From Cereibacter sphaeroides (lineage in GTDB: Bacteria; Pseudomonadota; Alphaproteobacteria; Rhodobacterales; Rhodobacteraceae), in the NCBI GenBank assembly GCA_003243455.1, contig QFQS01000001.1, positions 1,674,001 through 1,738,000 of the forward strand: DNA of 64,000 nucleotides, read 5' to 3'. The notes under the pieces were generated by a model. That model ran no database searches, was not told the DNA's origin, and saw only the letters and a list, made by a program, of their open reading frames with translations. Positions 59,518-64,000 of the stretch are shown here, piece by piece. Position 1 is the stretch's first letter. Each line of letters opens with the position of its first letter. The position numbers and the translations under genes were made by a program.

Positions 59518-60129
59518 TCAGGCCGCGACGGCCTTGCGACGACGCATTCCCAGCGCACCCAGACCGGCGATAGCGCCAGCCATCAGCGGCAGAGCCGCCG
59601 GAAGCGGAACCGGAGCGACCTCGAGATCGACATTGTTCACGCCCCAGGATTCGTCGCCGATGCCCTGGTCATGGTTGCCGCCATTGCTGGGGCCGGGCGA
59701 GGTGAAGCTGAAGGTGAAGGTGTTCAGGCCCGCCAGCAGATCGACCAGACCCGACACCAGAACCTTACCGCCCTGACCATAGCCGAAATAGAAGCTCTCG
59801 TAGGTGAAGCCTGCGTTGTCGAGGATTTGCTCGTCGCCGCCACCGCCGAGGTTGAATATCCCCGAGAACAGCGTCGTGCCGTTCAGCGCAACGGTATAGA
59901 TGTCGTCATAGCTGTTGGTGCCATCGACGGTGCGCGCACCGAACAGTTCGAACGACAGCGCGCCCTTGCCGGCCTGAGCCGCATCGTAATCGACAGTAAA
60001 GCTGCCGACACCGCGATACATGCCTGCACCATTGGTGTAGCCGTCGTTATGAATGACAGCCGCGTTTGCCACGCCGCCAATGGCGAAGAAGGCCGCAGCC
60101 GTCGCATATTTTAGAAAATTCTTCTGCAT
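59518..60129 (-). CDS. VPLPA-CTERM sorted surface protein
   Basis: 203 aa. Signal peptide MQKNFLKYATAAAFFAIGGVANA, a beta-rich Gly/Asn/Asp-containing middle, and a tripartite C-terminal sorting signal: VPLPAALPLMAGAIAGLGAL followed by the basic end RRRKA. Such tails are substrates of archaeo/exosortases (the VPLPA variant is typical of Rhodobacterales), usually with exopolysaccharide. No exosortase lies in this window. ATG at 60129 with AAGGAG 7 nt upstream. Confidence 0.88.
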   Translation of the reverse strand: MQKNFLKYATAAAFFAIGGVANAAVIHNDGYTNGAGMYRGVGSFTVDYDAAQAGKGALSFELFGARTVDGTNSYDDIYTVALNGTTLFSGIFNLGGGGDEQILDNAGFTYESFYFGYGQGGKVLVSGLVDLLAGLNTFTFSFTSPGPSNGGNHDQGIGDESWGVNNVDLEVAPVPLPAALPLMAGAIAGLGALGMRRRKAVAA

Positions 60130-60264
60130 TTGAAATCTCCTTGGCAGACGTTCCTTAGAGCGCGGAGATCGCCTGCCGCCATGTCGGAACTGTGGCAAAA
60201 CCATGCCACGTTGTGGCGAGAGCGGGGTGTTTTCAGACGACAGGGATAGGCTTGCGCGCGCCGC

Positions 60265-60801
60265 TCACCGCAGGGTTGAAATCCGCTGTGGCGAAGGCTC
60301 TGAGGCGACCCAGACTCGTGGCGTTTCCGCCATAAGATCTTCGATGAAAAGGCTGAGCAGCTGCGGGCGCCCGGTTACTCCGGCCTTGCGATAAATCGCG
60401 TTGGTCTGGGCCTTTACCGTGCCTTCGGAGGTGTTGCGAAGGCGCGCGATCTCGGCCGTCGACATGCCCTTTATGGCGAACAGAGCCACGTCCCGCTCGG
60501 CAGGCGTCAGCGCCCAGGCAGCAAAGCGTTCATCCAAGAGTTCCATGAAGGCGCCGGAAGCGCGACGCAGGCTTTCCTCGGCCCGGCGCTGGTCTAATAT
60601 GGCGCGGCGCAGGGCCAGTGCCCCCAGCAGCAATCCAAGGATAAGGCCAAGCGCCGCACCTATCTCGATCAGCTCTCGGCTGCGCCAGCTGATCGGATGT
60701 GCGCGGATGCCCAGCAGGGACGACAGTATATCGGCAACGAAGACATAGGCGCAGACCGCCTGCACCGCCAAGATCAGCGCAACGATGCCCCAGCGCGTCA
60801 T
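60265..60801 (-). CDS. Membrane-anchored LuxR-type regulator
   Basis: 178 aa. Two N-terminal transmembrane helices (GIVALILAVQAVCAYVFVAD; IGAALGLILGLLLGALALR) replace the usual sensor domain. A short coiled coil (QRRAEESLRRASGAF) leads to a GerE-type HTH (LTPAERDVALFAIKGMSTAEIARLRNTSEGTVKAQTNAIYRKAG). A DNA-binding domain tethered to the membrane suggests one-component sensing of envelope state. Directly downstream of the two low-complexity secreted protein genes on the same strand, 27 bp from the second. Confidence 0.87.
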   Translation of the reverse strand: MTRWGIVALILAVQAVCAYVFVADILSSLLGIRAHPISWRSRELIEIGAALGLILGLLLGALALRRAILDQRRAEESLRRASGAFMELLDERFAAWALTPAERDVALFAIKGMSTAEIARLRNTSEGTVKAQTNAIYRKAGVTGRPQLLSLFIEDLMAETPRVWVASEPSPQRISTLR

Positions 60802-60828
60802 CGGCGGCACACAGACCCGATGCAGAGG

Positions 60829-61317
60829 TCAGTCATCGCTGCCGCCCCCATGGCCGCTGCCGCTGTCGCCCCCACCGTCGCCGCGATTTCCGCTGTCGCC
60901 CCCGCCGTGCCCAGACCCACCACCGTCCGAGCCGCTATCATTACTGGCACCGGAATTGCCGGAACCGTTGTTGCCACCCGAGCCGCCGTCGCTTCCGCTG
61001 TCAGAATTGTCGTCAGCTCCCTCGCCTCTTCCACCGGAGACTGTCTCGCGAAGCAGCTGGCGTTCAGAGAAGTTTCCGGCGCTCGGCTGCCACAGATCGC
61101 GCAGGATCTCTCCGGTAGTCGGGTTGACGATGATCTCGCGCGCGCCTTCGGCATTTTCGGCAAGGATGCGCGACCGGCCCAGCCATGTACGTTGCACCTC
61201 GATCTGCTGGAAGCCCTGCTGGCGAAGCTGGCGCGTGATGTCGGCGACGAAATCCTGCGCATGGGCGGGAAGCGCCATGACGGCCAACGCCAGGACCAGG
61301 ATCATCCGATGTGCCAT
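60829..61317 (-). CDS. Secreted protein with PepSY-like N-terminus and Gly/Asp/Ser-rich tail
   Basis: 162 aa. Signal peptide (MILVLALAVMALPAHAQ), then about 80 residues resembling a PepSY fold (DITRQLRQQGFQQIEVQRTWLG; REIIVNPTTGEILRDLW). The tail of about 60 residues consists almost only of Gly, Asp, Ser and Asn. Start ATG 61317 with AAAGG upstream. The acidic flexible tail may bind divalent cations. Same strand as the LuxR regulator. Confidence 0.75.
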   Translation of the reverse strand: MAHRMILVLALAVMALPAHAQDFVADITRQLRQQGFQQIEVQRTWLGRSRILAENAEGAREIIVNPTTGEILRDLWQPSAGNFSERQLLRETVSGGRGEGADDNSDSGSDGGSGGNNGSGNSGASNDSGSDGGGSGHGGGDSGNRGDGGGDSGSGHGGGSDD

Positions 61318-61405
61318 CTCCCGGCCTTTCCAGTGCTGTGAAAGCACCATCAGTATCGGGCGGCCCCGGGCCGCTGACAAGGCGGCCCGAAGCGGTGGGG
61401 TTGGA

Positions 61406-61756
61406 TCAGTTGTCATCCCCTCCGCGCCCGCGACCGCCGTGATCGTCACCGCTGTCGTGGCTGGCGCCATCGTCCGAGCCGTCGCCCCGACCGCCCTGAT
61501 CGTCGCCAGAGTCATGATTGGCGCCGTCGTCCGCGCCTCTGCCACCACCGCGACGTCCGTTGTCGTCGCCCGCCGTGTCATTTCGTTCGGCGATGTCGCG
61601 CGCGCTATCCTGGCCAGATATATGCTCGACACCGAAATGCGTACCATCATCCTCGACCAGCGTGCCCGACTGCCGTGCCAATGTCGCATTGGCACTGACA
61701 GTCAGAAGGAAAACACCAAGACCGAAAGCGACGATATCGGGAAGGGAATGTTTCAT
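61406..61756 (-). CDS. Small secreted acidic repeat protein
   Basis: 116 aa. Signal peptide MKHSLPDIVAFGLGVFLLTVSANA, then an acidic region ending in an imperfect tandem repeat, DDGANHDSGDDQGGRG, then DDGASHDSGDDHGGRG. It has no recognisable domain. Its composition mirrors the tail of the downstream gene, so the two probably arose or act together. Reality as a gene is supported by the signal peptide and by co-direction, not by homology. Confidence 0.65.
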   Translation of the reverse strand: MKHSLPDIVAFGLGVFLLTVSANATLARQSGTLVEDDGTHFGVEHISGQDSARDIAERNDTAGDDNGRRGGGRGADDGANHDSGDDQGGRGDGSDDGASHDSGDDHGGRGRGGDDN

Positions 61757-61848
61757 CTGATTTGCCTTTCATGACACCGCAAATGCGCGGTCCCTCAAGG
61801 CAGCAGCAAAGGATGGGCCGAAGCCATTGCCCCACGGTTTAGAAGCGC

Positions 61849-61898
61849 CCGCATAAACCTTTGTGCCTGCGCCATAAACCTCAGTTTATGCGGCTTTT
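61849..61898. terminator. Terminator hairpin with U-tract on the plus strand, next to trpB end
   Basis: CCGCATAAAC (61849-61858) pairs with GTTTATGCGG (61884-61893), followed on the plus strand by CTTTTT. A smaller alternative CATAAAC (61873) / GTTTATG (61884) uses the same right arm. The U-run is only in the plus direction, whereas the adjacent trpB ends on the minus strand. Confidence 0.6.
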
Positions 61899-63125
<1,227 letters not shown>

Positions 63126-63268
63126 GTCGTCCTCCGTCGGCGTCTGACCGGATGTAGCGCCGCTTAACGGCGGGGTAAAGCGCGGCCTTGCCGACCGGGC
63201 TGGCGCATTCAGAGGTCGGGAGTGATCGGCGCGGGCAGGGTCATGCACTGAGCGTTCGGGTAACTTGG

Positions 63269-63922
63269 TTAAGAAACCGTATCCAACTGCGCCGCCGCCA
63301 CGAACTCGGCAATCTTCCCATGGTCCTTCGCACCCGGCGCGCTTTCCACGCCGGAGGAGACGTCGACCTGTCGCGCGCCGGTCAGGCGGATGGCTTCGGC
63401 AACGTTGGCTGCGGTCAGTCCTCCTGCGAGCATCCATGGGCGCAGCCAGCGCCGCCCGGCGATCAGGCGCCAGTCGAAGGTCAGGCCATTGCCACCCGGC
63501 AGCACGGCGTCCTTCGGTGGCTTTGCGTCGATCAGCAACTGATCGGCGACAGTGGAATAGTCCATGATGCGCGGCAGGTCGCCTTCATCCGCGACGCCAA
63601 GCGCCTTCATCACCGGCAGGCCGTAGCGGGCGCGGACTGCGGCCACCCTTTCTGGGGCTTCCTTCCCCTGTAGCTGGAGCATGTCCAGCGGCACAGCCTC
63701 GACGATGGCGTCCAGCGTCGCATCGTCCGCATCGACCACCAGCCCTACTTTCGCCAGCCCGACCGGCGCGCTCAGGGCGGCGACCCTGGCCACGTCCAGC
63801 GTCAGGTAGCGGGGTGACGGTGGGAAAAAGACAAAGCCGGCATAGACCGCCCCGGCCTTTGCCACGGCAGCCACATCGGCAGGCGTGCGCAGCCCGCAAA
63901 TCTTTACACGGATATCTGGCAT
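63269..63922 (-). CDS. trpF: Phosphoribosylanthranilate isomerase
   Basis: 217 aa TIM barrel. Catalytic Cys in VKICGLRTPADV, catalytic Asp in LLIDAKPPKD, phosphate-binding LAGGLTAANVAEAI and VDVSSGVESAPGAKD. It starts 5 nt after the lapA stop. Confidence 0.95.
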   Translation of the reverse strand: MPDIRVKICGLRTPADVAAVAKAGAVYAGFVFFPPSPRYLTLDVARVAALSAPVGLAKVGLVVDADDATLDAIVEAVPLDMLQLQGKEAPERVAAVRARYGLPVMKALGVADEGDLPRIMDYSTVADQLLIDAKPPKDAVLPGGNGLTFDWRLIAGRRWLRPWMLAGGLTAANVAEAIRLTGARQVDVSSGVESAPGAKDHGKIAEFVAAAQLDTVS

Positions 63923-63927
63923 TCCGG

Positions 63928-64000
63928 TCAGGCCTTGCGGGTGTCGATAAGCGCCAGAACCTCATCCTGATGCTCGGGCTTGCCATCGCGCAGGCGATTC
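63928..64000 (-). CDS. lapA: LapA-domain protein, C-terminal end (partial, 5' end outside window)
   Basis: Only the last 23 residues are inside the window (RLRDGKPEHQDEVLALIDTRKA end). The stretch DEVLALI followed by a short tail resembles the end of Rhodobacteraceae LapA, a two-helix inner-membrane protein of lipopolysaccharide assembly, whose gene commonly precedes trpF. Identification rests on this short tail and on gene order. Confidence 0.5.
   Translation of the reverse strand, partial: NRLRDGKPEHQDEVLALIDTRKA

Noticed and set aside
60785..61774. Long plus-strand Pro/Ser-rich frames opposite the low-complexity secreted proteins.
   Set aside because: The Gly/Asp-rich codons on the minus strand automatically give open Pro/Ser frames on the plus strand; only the minus-strand genes have signal peptides and ribosome-binding sites.

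Overview
The window is a GC-rich, gene-dense chromosomal segment of an alphaproteobacterium, most likely a Rhodobacteraceae/Paracoccus-type organism. Pointers are a class I lysyl-tRNA synthetase, phosphatidylcholine synthase, a VPLPA-type C-terminal sorting signal, a DUF1127 micro-protein, the ruv-ybgC-tol neighbourhood, and lapA-trpF-trpB gene order. I see no rRNA, tRNA, CRISPR array, intact insertion sequence or prophage. About two thirds of the genes are housekeeping.

Layout. 1-7.4 kb (minus strand): ruvC-ruvA-htpX-ruvB, then ybgC-tolQ-tolR-tolA (tolA runs off the left edge), with a PagL-like lipid A deacylase gene on the opposite strand and a 20-residue lipoprotein between the two blocks. 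7.4-7.9 kb: a repeat-rich intergenic stretch that looks like a relic end of an IS21-type element, followed by a DUF1127 gene. 8-11 kb: prmA and a secreted-repeat protein / ECF sigma / membrane anti-sigma cassette. 11-18 kb: priA, transaldolase, DUF484-xerC, pcs, and a DUF475 (TerC-like) membrane protein with a structured leader. 18-27 kb: ileS-ogt, a YcjX-YcjF-(cNMP-binding/thioredoxin-reductase-like) operon, and truA. 27-33 kb: a receiver-only response regulator, an MHS transporter, adk and acs. 33-40 kb: a large beta-helix protein, CHAD, LysR and GFA proteins, and lysK. 40-46 kb: a TerB-like protein, dacB, nadD, a MarR-GNAT fusion, ettA and a 25-residue membrane peptide. 46-51 kb: an accessory locus with three paralogous TupA-type ATP-grasp genes, a YciI protein and a methyltransferase. 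50.7-54.4 kb: trpA, ychF and an FMN-dependent hydroxy-acid dehydrogenase. 55-64 kb: an MFS transporter, rplY, pth, a Ca2+/H+ antiporter, a VPLPA-CTERM protein, a membrane-bound LuxR regulator beside two low-complexity secreted proteins, and trpB-trpF-lapA.

The most unusual signal is a 189-nt intergenic element present twice (40731-40919 and 54441-54629). Both copies lie in the same orientation, each between the 3' ends of two convergent genes. They share a 35-nt identical core, but several stems differ in sequence while keeping base pairing (compensatory changes), with GNRA-type tetraloops. A three-arm repeat lets the middle arm pair with either the upstream or the downstream arm. This looks like a bistable structured RNA or a mobile structured repeat. 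The second point of interest is the triplicated TupA-like ATP-grasp locus.
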